A stretch of 64,000 nt of DNA from Saprospiraceae bacterium (GTDB taxonomy: Bacteria > Bacteroidota > Bacteroidia > Chitinophagales > Saprospiraceae): positions 1 through 64,000 of the forward strand of contig JAEUUO010000009.1 in assembly GCA_016787575.1 (NCBI GenBank). The letters run 5' to 3'. The notes beneath the pieces were generated by a model, which did no database searches, was not told where the DNA came from, and saw only the letters and a program-made list of their open reading frames with translations. Positions 7,638-16,427 of this stretch are shown one piece after another. Position 1 is the first letter of the stretch; the number at the start of each line of letters is the position of its first letter. A program made the position numbers and the translations under genes.

Positions 7638-8876
7638 TTAAAAAGCGAGTCGTGCCACTGCTCCACCAATAAATGTGTAAGGCTCTTTGCTTGTAAGCAA
7701 ACTATTCAATGAATTAAAATATGCTTCAGCATACAATAGCTTAAACAAATTAAAGCCAGTTTTAAAGCCAAAATTAAATTTTCCATAACCGCCATAAGAT
7801 GCCTCAGCACCTAGCATAAATTTTGAATTTAATTTAATATCAACAAGTCCTGACCATAAAGGATCTGCATAATCAGATTGGATATATTGATACTGCAGTC
7901 CCAATCTTAAAAAGTCAGGAATTAAATCATGGTAAATTCCAGATTTAAACAATACAGGCAAATTAACACGTTTTGATAATCCGCCCTGTTCAATTATAAA
8001 ACGACTTTTTAATTCTTCAGCATCCTTAATATCCAACGAGAAAGAATCTAAAATGCCTGAAATAAGTATGCCTTCAAAATGGTAACTCGTATCTACTTTA
8101 CGTTGTACCAGTTCCTTATTCCACTTAATATAACCTAAATTATCCAACTCAAAATAAAGCCCTGTACTTGAAGAAAATTTATAATCTAGTCCAAACTCAG
8201 ATTGTACACCAGAGCCTGAGAAATTTAAAAACCCATCTGATGTTCTCTTTGAATTAACTGAAATTAAATTTAAGTTGATATCAATAGCTCTTCCGTCTGG
8301 CTCAGTATAAAGACTCCCCTTGGTACTCTTTAAGTCTAAATAGTTTTTACTCCCCAAATAAGCCAGCTTACAATAAAATGAAAATTTATCTGTCTGCTTA
8401 GAAATCCCTGCTTTAAATGCTGCATAATGAAATAACTTAATTTCCATTGGATTTAAAGAAGCCGATTTGCCCTCAAAGCTTTTATTTCCTTTAAATAACA
8501 AACTAAATAAATCATTGTGTACGCGTGTTTCATAAAAAACATTCTCTGAATATTCCAGACCAAAAAAATAGGGACCTTCCCCCAACTTCTTATATATTGA
8601 GATACCGGTTTTAAAGCGCTCTCCAACTCTAATCTGCTCATTGTTAAAATTTGAAATGCAATCATCCTTTTCTGATTCGGAAATATAATTTCCTCTTAAA
8701 TAGTTCCAGGCAAAACTGGAGACAATAGTATTTGATGCAAAATGATTGTCGACAGCAACACTTAATATTTTGTCCTGCTGTTTATATATTTCCTTAAAAT
8801 AATCACTGGATTTCCACTGAGCCGAAATATCGCATATACAAAACACAAGCATCCAAATAGTACAAAACAATTTCAT
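7638..8876 (-). CDS. Secreted or outer-membrane beta-barrel protein (DUF5723-like)
   Basis: 412 residues with a signal peptide (residues 1-19, ending DISA). The rest has many amphipathic beta-strand segments with Tyr/Phe/Leu alternation and ends in VARLAF, a terminal aromatic typical of outer-membrane barrels. The overall pattern, with a C-terminal strand about 'ytfiGGavarl', resembles the DUF5723 proteins of Bacteroidota, which are of unknown function. It lies upstream in direction from nothing else on the minus strand except the lipoprotein gene ending at 8907, 30 bases away, so the two are probably co-transcribed. No catalytic motif is visible. Confidence 0.65.
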   Translation of the reverse strand: MKLFCTIWMLVFCICDISAQWKSSDYFKEIYKQQDKILSVAVDNHFASNTIVSSFAWNYLRGNYISESEKDDCISNFNNEQIRVGERFKTGISIYKKLGEGPYFFGLEYSENVFYETRVHNDLFSLLFKGNKSFEGKSASLNPMEIKLFHYAAFKAGISKQTDKFSFYCKLAYLGSKNYLDLKSTKGSLYTEPDGRAIDINLNLISVNSKRTSDGFLNFSGSGVQSEFGLDYKFSSSTGLYFELDNLGYIKWNKELVQRKVDTSYHFEGILISGILDSFSLDIKDAEELKSRFIIEQGGLSKRVNLPVLFKSGIYHDLIPDFLRLGLQYQYIQSDYADPLWSGLVDIKLNSKFMLGAEASYGGYGKFNFGFKTGFNLFKLLYAEAYFNSLNSLLTSKEPYTFIGGAVARLAF

Positions 8877-8906
8877 TCTAAAAAATTGACTTAAATATTA
8901 AAAAAA

Positions 8907-10982
8907 TTATTCCACTCTATAAACAAAATCAGCAGTCATTTGAAAATTCAATACGCCAGTATCGTAAATTCTAACACCTTGTCCGACGGGCTGTGTATCT
9001 AAAACTGCTATCAGAAGCAATTTTCCAGAATTTAACAAACGATCAATTTTAATTTTATCAACTGGGATATTAATTTGACTAAGTTGAGGAATATAATTAG
9101 AAGAAGGAATTGATTCCTTTGCAGCAGCAATTACATTTGCTCCATTCAATAAGGTATCAATAATTGCATTATTCTGATCCAATATAAACAATTGTGCTTT
9201 GACATCTAATGGAAAACCATTGTTAAAAAAAGCATGTAAATTACCACTTTGAATTCCGGACAAATCACCTTTGGTTAAATCCATTTCCATGGTATCGCAA
9301 ATCGTTAATCCTTTAGATTGTAAAACCATTGGCAACTCGAGATTCATATTTAAATTCATAAATTCATCTTCATAAATAAAATCACGATGTTGGCTGACAT
9401 TTCCCAAGGGATTAGCTTTCAATTGCAAAGCATATGAAATTTGATCAGGTAAATTATTTATAAAATCAGTTAGATTGGAATTCTTTTCATCAAGCCTAAC
9501 GCTGGTATTGGTAGCCTTAATAGGAAGATGACCATTCTGATCACTTGCTCTGGGAATGAAAATTGGTTTGTTAATTTCTGTTGCGCTTAAAGCAATGCTT
9601 TGATTGTTTTTATGATTTATGGAATTAAATTCGTTTAATTTAAACTCTAGGTCAACACCAACTTTATTTTCAAAATCAATCGATAATTTTGCTTGATCCA
9701 ATAATAATTTACCAGATTTAATTCTATTGAAAAAATCCAAATCAATTAAACTGGGGCCAGCAAACAGGGTCGTGTCTCGAAGGTAGCCTCTGGCATATTC
9801 AGGCCGCAAGTCTAAAAAACCGAGTTCAATATAAATACTGTCTTCTACTGAAAATGTTTTCATAATCCCTGTGCTATCAACAGAACCAATCACTTCATTA
9901 AATGCCAAATTGAAGGAATCTTGATTTTGTCCTGAAAGATCCCAGGTGTATCCACTCAAATCTTCGTCCCGGATAAATCTAGAACTACCTCCTGGTGGAG
10001 CAGGATCGAGCACTTTATAAGCTTTTAAAGGAACTCCATTTTTTATAGCCCCCGGCAGACTGTATGAAAACCGAACAGAATCCTGCAAAGTGCTGTAAAG
10101 TATGATGCGAGCCTTCCCCGATTTAATACGAGTCTCTTTCAACTCAACCGGTAAATTTTTCAGTTGAAAATAATACGCTGAGTTTATCAGGTTTTGCTTT
10201 GGCCATATTGCAGTAGCAGTGACAGGATGTAAATCATAAACTTTTAAAGTTGCTTTGATTGAATTTGCCGTGTCAATTAAAACCGGGACTCCCCTGCTCC
10301 CTGGTGAAGACAAGCTAATCAATTGAGCAACTAATTTCCCTTCTACCGTTTTGCCAGCAAGGTCAAATGTTTGACTGACTTCTGCATTTACTGGAATTAA
10401 AGGAAACAAACCTGTTACCACAAGAGCACCATTTGCTTCATTCTTTAATTCAAACTTAACATCTGTAATATCTATTGGCAAGCAGTTAAATAAACGAACA
10501 TCCAATTTCCCATCCTTAAGAGTCATGGTCGTAAACAATGTATCTGCATTAATATTAATTGCTCCTGAGCTGATAGCAGGAATGGACGGAATTACCTGAG
10601 TACTTCCTTGTAAAAAAAGAATTAATTGGCCTGTAGAACCTGCATTTCTGGCAATAGCGCCCAGGGTAATTGGATATTCAACCGAAGTACTGTACAATGA
10701 AAGCGAATCAATTTTAAAAGTTTTACGGGCGCTGGTATCCGTAAAATTTATAAGTGAATCTATTGATAAATCGTACAAACTCTTCGAAAAAACCAAATTT
10801 ACCAAATGGCTGCTGTCCGATTTATACAAATCAGAATCTAAAAGATTGTGAATGGTCAAATTAGATTTTACCAAAGGGCTAAGCAACTGAGTATCCCAAG
10901 AAGGTTCCTGCAGTTTACAGGAAAAGAGACCTAAAAAGCCGATTAAAATACCAATGCTGCCAAATAGTTTGTAAGAGCTCAT
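8907..10982 (-). CDS. Large predicted surface lipoprotein
   Basis: I chose the ATG at 10982 because it gives a signal peptide MSSYKLFGSIGILIGFLGLF followed directly by a lipobox Cys (LFSC). The frame is open 13 codons further to 11021, but that extension would put charged and polar residues before the signal. The remaining roughly 670 residues are beta-rich, low in Cys, with no catalytic motif. Repeated 'LDL/IDL/DLDF' strand patterns suggest several immunoglobulin-like or beta-sandwich modules. Similar large lipoproteins are found beside DUF5723-type genes in Bacteroidota. The gene ends 30 bases before the barrel gene at 8876 and probably forms an operon with it, suggesting a lipoprotein-barrel pair. 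Function unknown. Confidence 0.65.
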   Translation of the reverse strand: MSSYKLFGSIGILIGFLGLFSCKLQEPSWDTQLLSPLVKSNLTIHNLLDSDLYKSDSSHLVNLVFSKSLYDLSIDSLINFTDTSARKTFKIDSLSLYSTSVEYPITLGAIARNAGSTGQLILFLQGSTQVIPSIPAISSGAININADTLFTTMTLKDGKLDVRLFNCLPIDITDVKFELKNEANGALVVTGLFPLIPVNAEVSQTFDLAGKTVEGKLVAQLISLSSPGSRGVPVLIDTANSIKATLKVYDLHPVTATAIWPKQNLINSAYYFQLKNLPVELKETRIKSGKARIILYSTLQDSVRFSYSLPGAIKNGVPLKAYKVLDPAPPGGSSRFIRDEDLSGYTWDLSGQNQDSFNLAFNEVIGSVDSTGIMKTFSVEDSIYIELGFLDLRPEYARGYLRDTTLFAGPSLIDLDFFNRIKSGKLLLDQAKLSIDFENKVGVDLEFKLNEFNSINHKNNQSIALSATEINKPIFIPRASDQNGHLPIKATNTSVRLDEKNSNLTDFINNLPDQISYALQLKANPLGNVSQHRDFIYEDEFMNLNMNLELPMVLQSKGLTICDTMEMDLTKGDLSGIQSGNLHAFFNNGFPLDVKAQLFILDQNNAIIDTLLNGANVIAAAKESIPSSNYIPQLSQINIPVDKIKIDRLLNSGKLLLIAVLDTQPVGQGVRIYDTGVLNFQMTADFVYRVE

Positions 10983-11175
10983 AGAAACATCATTTGTATA
11001 AAGGTAAATTTGCCAGACCATATTACAAAATTTTTATATAATTGCTGTGACAGATACAAGAAAAACTAGTTTAGACCCTAATTAATCAAAAAATATCAAT
11101 GTATGCAGGGTAACAAGCAGCCAAATTCTTACGTATAGGGTCCTAATACAAAACCAATAATCTAAAAATTTCCAT

Positions 11176-12660
11176 ATGAAAACCATTGGCTTATTCATCC
11201 TATCATTTTTCTGTGCAAGTGGCCTATTTGCAGCTTGTGAGCTGTGGGACTTGCAAGTCGAAAAATCAGATTGCAATCACGAAAAGAAATTTATGGTAAC
11301 CATAAATTTTAAATACAAAGATGTTGGTGAATGCTTTACTATTAAAGGAAACGGAAAAACATATGGAAGCTTTAAATACAACCAGCTTCCTGTAAAATTA
11401 ACACTTTCCGGAGATTGCAAAACTGACTATGAATTTGTTATTCGAGATTGCCACACCGAAAGTTGCAGATTGGAATACTTCTTAGGAAAAGAATGTTGTG
11501 AAGTAGATTGTGAATTGTCTGAAATGCGAATTGAAAAAACAGAATGCGACGATGATCAGAATTTTTGTGTATTTATTAATTTCAACCATGTAGGCAATTC
11601 TAATTGCTTTAAATTAAGTGGAAATGGTCATGATTACGGTCGATTTAGTTATTCACAACTTCCTGTAAAAATTTGTGGTTTAAAAGCAAATTGTGAAACT
11701 GAATATGAGTTTACTGCACAGGATTGCGAAAACGAAGCTTGCACTACATCAAAAGAATTGGGAATTGTCTGTTGTGAAAAAGTATGTAAACTTTCAGAAC
11801 TTAAAATGGAAAAGACAAAATGTGACGATCACGGAAAATTTTATGTTATAATAAATTTTAAGAATTCAAATTCAAGTGATTGTTTCAAAGTTAAAGGAAA
11901 TGGCAAAGATTACGGTACTTTTAAATACAATCAATTACCGATAAAAATTGGACCTCTGGATGGAGATTGTAAAACAAATTATGAATTTAAAATCATCGAT
12001 TGCCACGATGAACATTGTCAGATTTCAGGCAATTTAGGTATTGTTTGTTGTGAGCACAAGCAATGCAATATTCGCGATTTAAGAATTAACAAATCTGATT
12101 GTGATGAGCACAAAAACTTTTATGTAACCATCAATTTCAGATATAGTGGTACTTCAAATTGCTTTAAAGTACGTGGTAACGGAGTAAACTATGGAACATT
12201 TAATTATACTCAATTGCCCATTCGGATTGGACCGCTAACAGGAGATTGCAAAACTGTGTATGAATTCGTAGTCTATGATTGTGAAAATGAATCCTGCAAA
12301 GCATCTAAAAGCATTGGCCGGGTTTGTTGTGAAGAACATAAACGGGAAGGATTTCAAAATACGGAATCAGAGTTACAGGGACAGTCCTCTCAAATAAATT
12401 GGAATGCTAAATTTAGCACCGAACAATTAAATGATCTCCAATATTCACAATCCAATAATTTATTTATTGTCCGATTTAATGAATCTATTCACACGAAAGC
12501 ATATTTATACAATTCTATGGGCATGCTTATGCGAAACATACCAATAGAGTCAACAGAAAATCGAATTGAAATAAATAATACAGAACTTTTACCAGGAATC
12601 TATTATTTACGCTTCGAATTGGATGGAAAACAAAACTTGTTGCGGTTTGTAAAAATGTAG
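11176..12660 (+). CDS. Secreted cysteine-rich four-repeat protein with type IX sorting domain
   Basis: 494 residues: signal peptide (1-19, ending GLFA), four tandem repeats of about 90-95 residues (roughly 20-112, 113-206, 207-300, 301-394), and a type IX secretion sorting domain at about 420-494, ending LPGIYYLRFELDGKQ and FVKM. Each repeat has the same order of elements: a Cys-x-x-x start, K/E-x-x-CD, a VTINF strand, CFKxxGNG, YGxFxYxQLPxKI, GDCKTxYEF, DCxxExC and a closing CC. That gives about eight conserved Cys per repeat, suggesting disulfides. I do not recognise the repeat. The cargo is expected on the cell surface or released. Structural or adhesive function is possible, but nothing in the sequence proves it. 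Confidence 0.8.
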   Translation: MKTIGLFILSFFCASGLFAACELWDLQVEKSDCNHEKKFMVTINFKYKDVGECFTIKGNGKTYGSFKYNQLPVKLTLSGDCKTDYEFVIRDCHTESCRLEYFLGKECCEVDCELSEMRIEKTECDDDQNFCVFINFNHVGNSNCFKLSGNGHDYGRFSYSQLPVKICGLKANCETEYEFTAQDCENEACTTSKELGIVCCEKVCKLSELKMEKTKCDDHGKFYVIINFKNSNSSDCFKVKGNGKDYGTFKYNQLPIKIGPLDGDCKTNYEFKIIDCHDEHCQISGNLGIVCCEHKQCNIRDLRINKSDCDEHKNFYVTINFRYSGTSNCFKVRGNGVNYGTFNYTQLPIRIGPLTGDCKTVYEFVVYDCENESCKASKSIGRVCCEEHKREGFQNTESELQGQSSQINWNAKFSTEQLNDLQYSQSNNLFIVRFNESIHTKAYLYNSMGMLMRNIPIESTENRIEINNTELLPGIYYLRFELDGKQNLLRFVKM

Positions 12661-12803
12661 TTGGAGGATAAAGCTGTTAAGCTATTAGGCTCACAAGCAA
12701 TTTAAGTAGCAGAAATATGGATGCTATTTTATTTCGATCTTTACATTCGTGGCTTAATAGCTTAACATCTTGTCAACTTATGACCTTATCAGCTATTCCT
12801 CCA
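12661..12803. repeat. Imperfect inverted repeat between convergent genes
   Basis: GTTAAGCTATTAGGC (12676-12690) matches the reverse complement of GGCTTAATAGCTTAAC (12751-12766) with one gap or mismatch. The outer ends GGAGGATAAAGCTG (12663-12676) and CAGCTATTCCTCC (12790-12802) also pair. The right end overlaps the prfA stop codon. It may be a terminator for both converging genes or a degenerate short mobile repeat. Confidence 0.6.
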
Positions 12804-13860
12804 TTTCACCTTTGAGTCTTTCTGCCTGATCTGCAACCTGAAGTGCTTCAATAATTTCATCCAAATCACCATTTACAATGTCATTGAGATTGTATAATGT
12901 AAGATTGATTCGATGATCCGTAACACGGTTTTGAGGATAATTGTATGTTCGAATTTTATCAGACCGATCTCCGGAACCAACGAGTGAACGACGCTTTGAT
13001 GCTACTTCGTTTTCATATCTCATAATATGAGCATCTTGCATTTTTTGAAGCATCCTGTTAAACGCAATTTCCCTGTTTTTATGTTGACTTCGGCTGTCCA
13101 TTGACTCGGCAACAATTCCTGAAGGAATGTGAGTAAAACGAACGCCTGACTCTGTTTTATTAACATGTTGACCACCAGCTCCACTGCTCCGAAATGTATC
13201 AACTCTTAAATCCGCTTTATTAATGTTAACTTCCTCCAACTCTAATTTAGGCATTACCACAACGGTAGCAGCTGAAGTATGGACACGTCCCTGAGCTTCT
13301 GTTTTTGGAACTCTTTGAACTCTGTGTGCACCAGATTCAAATTTTAATTTTCCATAAACATTTTCTCCGGTTACCTCAAGGACCACTTTATTATATCCAC
13401 CCACATTGCCCTCGTTCACATCCAAAATCTCAAATTTAAGTCCATGGGTTTCAAAATACCGTGTGTACATTCTGTAAAGATCTCCGGCAAATATAGAGGC
13501 TTCATCTCCGCCGGTGCCAGAACGAATTTCCAATATTACATCTTTAGAGTCTTCCGGATCTTTAGGTATTAAAAGGATTTTTAATTCCTCTTCCATTTGC
13601 TCCAGCTCTGGCCTCAACTGATCATATTCCATTTGAGCCATGTCACGCAATTCAGGGTCAGAAAGCATTTCCTTAGCCTGCTTAAATTGCTCTGTCTTCT
13701 TCTTATAAATCAAATAAACACCTACAATTTCTTTTAAATCTTTATACTCCTTACTAATTTTACTGTATTCATCCATATTGCTAACCACAGAAGGATCGGA
13801 CATCCGTTCTTCCAAATACTGGTAGCGATCATAAATAGAATGTAATTTGTCGAGAAGCAT
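12793..13860 (-). CDS. prfA: Peptide chain release factor 1
   Basis: 355 residues from the ATG at 13860, the usual RF1 length. RF1 recognises UAA/UAG stop codons in the ribosomal A site and triggers peptidyl-tRNA hydrolysis. The GGQ catalytic motif is at residues 229-231 within SGAGGQHVNKTESGVR. The RF1-type tripeptide region is present (GRVHTSAATVVVMP), distinguishing it from RF2. The frame is open to 13920, but the extra 20 residues (hydrophobic, aromatic) are not part of RF1, and a perfect TAnnTTTG box lies 17 bases upstream of 13860, so 13860 is the start. Confidence 0.97.
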   Translation of the reverse strand: MLLDKLHSIYDRYQYLEERMSDPSVVSNMDEYSKISKEYKDLKEIVGVYLIYKKKTEQFKQAKEMLSDPELRDMAQMEYDQLRPELEQMEEELKILLIPKDPEDSKDVILEIRSGTGGDEASIFAGDLYRMYTRYFETHGLKFEILDVNEGNVGGYNKVVLEVTGENVYGKLKFESGAHRVQRVPKTEAQGRVHTSAATVVVMPKLELEEVNINKADLRVDTFRSSGAGGQHVNKTESGVRFTHIPSGIVAESMDSRSQHKNREIAFNRMLQKMQDAHIMRYENEVASKRRSLVGSGDRSDKIRTYNYPQNRVTDHRINLTLYNLNDIVNGDLDEIIEALQVADQAERLKGEMEE

Positions 13861-13876
13861 ATTATAAAATAAAGCG

Positions 13877-13884
13877 CAAAGATA
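13877..13884 (-). promoter_or_regulatory. -7 box of prfA
   Basis: On the minus strand TATCTTTG matches TAnnTTTG exactly, 16 bases upstream of the prfA ATG at 13860. It lies inside the longer open frame, which excludes the longer start if the promoter is real. Confidence 0.6.
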
Positions 13885-14002
13885 GAAGGAAATGTGAATA
13901 GCGTTCAATCTGCGATACACTTAAGGAAATCGTTAAAAACCCCTCATTAATTAAGATACGAAAAAAACTAAGCAGCTAAAAACGTGCACAACTCAAACAA
14001 AT

Positions 14003-14033
14003 TTTGCATTTTCAGAATAAGCTGTTTAATTTG
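14003..14033 (+). promoter_or_regulatory. Bacteroidota-type promoter for the GNAT gene
   Basis: TTTG at 14003-14006, a 19-base spacer, then TTAATTTG at 14026-14033. This is the TTTG-N19-TAnnTTTG arrangement with a single mismatch, 24 bases upstream of the TTG start at 14058. Confidence 0.6.
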
Positions 14034-14057
14034 TAATTTCAAAATAAAATTACATAG

Positions 14058-14534
14058 TTGAATTCCGAAATCTATCTACAAAGAACCAACGCGGAACATG
14101 CAGATTTCCAAAAGCTCGTAATAAAATTGGATAAAGAATTGGCAATTAGAGATGGAGAATCACATGCTTTTTACCACCAGTTTAATAAATCAAAAACTTT
14201 GCAACATATTGTATTAGCATATTCCAATAAGCAGGTAAAAGCTTGTGGCGCACTCAAACACTACTCAGATAAGATTGTTGAAATAAAAAGAATGTTTGTC
14301 CAGGAATCGGATCGAGGAAAAGGCATTGCCTCACTTGTTTTGAAGGAACTTGAAAACTGGGCTCAGGAATTAAATTATGAAAAATGTATATTAGAAACTG
14401 GCGAAAATCAACCTGAAGCAATAAATTTATACATTAAGAATAACTATTCTAAAATACCCAATTATGGCCCATACGAATCTATTTATACCAGTGTTTGTTT
14501 TGAAAAAATATTATCCAAAATAGAATCCTCATAA
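14058..14534 (+). CDS. GNAT family N-acetyltransferase
   Basis: 158 residues with the GNAT acetyl-CoA site: strand VEIKRMFV followed by RGKGIASLVL (the Q/RxxGxG/A motif), then an amphipathic helix, and a C-terminal ETGENQPEAINLY segment typical of small acetyltransferases. The acceptor substrate cannot be predicted. The start is a TTG: no ATG is available before the conserved core and an upstream promoter with correct spacing supports it. The SRPBCC gene follows after 93 bases. Confidence 0.85.
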   Translation: MNSEIYLQRTNAEHADFQKLVIKLDKELAIRDGESHAFYHQFNKSKTLQHIVLAYSNKQVKACGALKHYSDKIVEIKRMFVQESDRGKGIASLVLKELENWAQELNYEKCILETGENQPEAINLYIKNNYSKIPNYGPYESIYTSVCFEKILSKIESS

Positions 14535-14627
14535 GTACATTTTAAATAATAAATCAATCGAATATCAAACGTTTTAAAATAATCTATATAAAAAAATTTC
14601 GACTATTTTTATCAATAAGGTCAAGCT

Positions 14628-15080
14628 ATGTTAATATTAAACTTTCAAATTGTAATTGAAGCAAGCGTTCAAAAAGTGTGGAACACTATGATAAATCAAG
14701 AAACTTATAAACAATGGACCCGAGTATTTCAACCCACATCCTATTACGAAGGAAATTGGGAACAAGGTTCTGAAATAAAGTTTCTGGCCCATTCTGACAA
14801 TGGTACCCAGTCGGGAATGTATTCACGAATTAAAGAAAACAAATTATACCAATATATCTCCATCCAACATCTTGGAATGATTAGCAACGGAATCGTTGAT
14901 ACCACTAGCGAATCCGTCACAAAATGGGCGCCATCACTTGAAAATTACCGGTTTAATCAGCTGTCCGAAAATCAAACTGAATTAAAAATAGAAATGGAAA
15001 TGCTTGAAGAATACAAAGAGATGTTTGATAAGCTTTGGCCAAAGGCTCTGCTTGAATTAAAAAATCTTTGCGAATCTTAA
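14628..15080 (+). CDS. SRPBCC (START/Bet v 1-like) domain protein
   Basis: 150 residues forming one helix-grip domain. The opening strand and helix pattern 'IEASVQKVWNTMINQETYKQWT' class (residues 9-30) is that of the AHSA1/polyketide-cyclase superfamily, and the C-terminal long helix is LWPKALLELKNLC. Such domains bind hydrophobic ligands or act as small enzymes; nothing here shows which. It is followed after 10 bases by a glycosyltransferase gene, so the two are probably co-transcribed, but a functional link is not evident. Confidence 0.8.
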   Translation: MLILNFQIVIEASVQKVWNTMINQETYKQWTRVFQPTSYYEGNWEQGSEIKFLAHSDNGTQSGMYSRIKENKLYQYISIQHLGMISNGIVDTTSESVTKWAPSLENYRFNQLSENQTELKIEMEMLEEYKEMFDKLWPKALLELKNLCES

Positions 15081-15090
15081 CATTGCTATT

Positions 15091-16083
15091 TTGAACTTAT
15101 TACTAGCTATAAATGCTAAAATACCCGTTGATTATTATGGAGGAACGGAGCGTGTAATCTGGCATCTGGGTAAAGAGCTGACTAAAATGGGACATACCGT
15201 AAGTTACCTCGCACAAGAAGGTTCTTATTGTGATTTTGCTAAAGTAATTCCCTATCAAAAATCGAAGAAAATTGCAGAGCAAATTCCTTTAGATACACAT
15301 CTGGTGCATTTCAATTTCACTCCAGAATCTGTCGAAGAAATCAAAGTTCCTTATATTATAACCATGCACGGTAATACAAATAATTTAATGCCCCTAAATT
15401 TGAATACCGTTTTTGTTTCAAGGAATCATGCCTCGCGCTTTGGCTCTGTGTCTTTTGTTTACAATGGTTTAGATTGGAATGATTATGCGCTTCCTGATTT
15501 TAATATGAAACGTACATCTTTTCACTTTTTAGGAAAAGCGGCATGGCGTATTAAAAATGTTCAAGGTGCAATAGACATTATACGTGCAAGTCCACAAGAA
15601 ACCCTAAACGTTTTGGGAGGTACGCGTTTTAATTTTAAAATGGGACTGCGTTTTACGTTTTCAAAAAGAATTCATTTTTACGGAATGGTAGGTGGAACTA
15701 ACAAAACGAAGCTGCTAAATCAATCTAAAGGTTTATTATTTCCGGTCAGATGGCACGAACCTTTTGGTCTTGCTATTTTAGAAAGTCTGTATTATGGTTG
15801 TCCTGTATTTGGGACGCCGTACGGATCATTGCCTGAGCTTGTGCCCGATGAACTGGGATTTTTATCCAATAAAAAAAGCGAATTGGTAGAAGCCATTCAA
15901 AATGCTTCCAGATATTCTATGAAAACATGTCACGAATACGCATTGACTAAATTTAACAGTAACAAAATGGCGTTGGATTATTTAGAAAAGTATCAAAGGG
16001 TTTTAGACGGAGAAAAACTCAATGAAACTGCTCCACAACTAAAAGAAATACAAAAAGAAAAATTTCTTGATTGGATGGAATAA
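15091..16083 (+). CDS. Glycosyltransferase family 4
   Basis: 330 residues with a GT-B fold. The N-terminal acceptor domain carries YGGTERVIWHLGKEL (residues about 16-30). The C-terminal nucleotide-sugar domain has the GT4 signature RWHEPFGLAILESLYYGCPV and SLPELV (about residues 219-250), which contains the E-x7-E motif. It transfers a sugar from a nucleotide donor, retaining anomeric configuration; donor and acceptor are unknown. It is somewhat shorter than most GT4 proteins (about 360-400). The start is TTG; the hydrophobic first strand MNLLLAINAKIPV fits a true N-terminus. No other polysaccharide gene is adjacent. Confidence 0.88.
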   Translation: MNLLLAINAKIPVDYYGGTERVIWHLGKELTKMGHTVSYLAQEGSYCDFAKVIPYQKSKKIAEQIPLDTHLVHFNFTPESVEEIKVPYIITMHGNTNNLMPLNLNTVFVSRNHASRFGSVSFVYNGLDWNDYALPDFNMKRTSFHFLGKAAWRIKNVQGAIDIIRASPQETLNVLGGTRFNFKMGLRFTFSKRIHFYGMVGGTNKTKLLNQSKGLLFPVRWHEPFGLAILESLYYGCPVFGTPYGSLPELVPDELGFLSNKKSELVEAIQNASRYSMKTCHEYALTKFNSNKMALDYLEKYQRVLDGEKLNETAPQLKEIQKEKFLDWME

Positions 16084-16103
16084 AAAATCAAATAAACAAG
16101 TTT

Positions 16104-16346
16104 TTATTGCCCTGGATATTTTTTAATTCGATCTTTTATCTGATCGGCTAGTATATTACTCCGCGTTGGCTTGTAAAGGTTTTCCTTAATTTTTTCACGA
16201 ATCGATTTTTCTTTCAAAAAGGCTTGATGACCTGCAGGATTTGACTGAATTTGTTTGAGAAATTCAAGTTCATCTTCCTGGTTCATTTGGTGATCAAAAA
16301 ATTGAGCGATTCTTTTGTTTAAATCATTTCGCAAAAAATCTTTCAT
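16104..16346 (-). CDS. Small protein, candidate anti-sigma factor
   Basis: 80 residues, charged and helical, without a membrane segment and without the HxxxCxxC zinc motif of common anti-sigma factors. It begins 81 bases downstream of the ECF sigma gene stop on the same strand. The N-terminal half (KRIAQFFDHQMNQEDELEFL, then NPAGHQAFL) resembles the short sigma-binding N-terminus of Bacteroidota anti-sigma proteins, in which residues such as 'E..e.l..i..np......' form a helical bundle. I infer a soluble mini anti-sigma factor. This rests mainly on position and length. Confidence 0.55.
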   Translation of the reverse strand: MKDFLRNDLNKRIAQFFDHQMNQEDELEFLKQIQSNPAGHQAFLKEKSIREKIKENLYKPTRSNILADQIKDRIKKYPGQ

Positions 16347-16427
16347 AAAAAACCGTTTAATTAAATTAATAGTTGAGCTTAAATTTTGAAAAAATATCTT
16401 AAAATAAGTTTGTATCTATTTAAGCTC

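Noticed and set aside
11074..11142. GACCCTA and TAGGGTC inverted pair before the cysteine-rich gene
   Set aside because: Seven bases with a 55-base spacer is within chance expectation.
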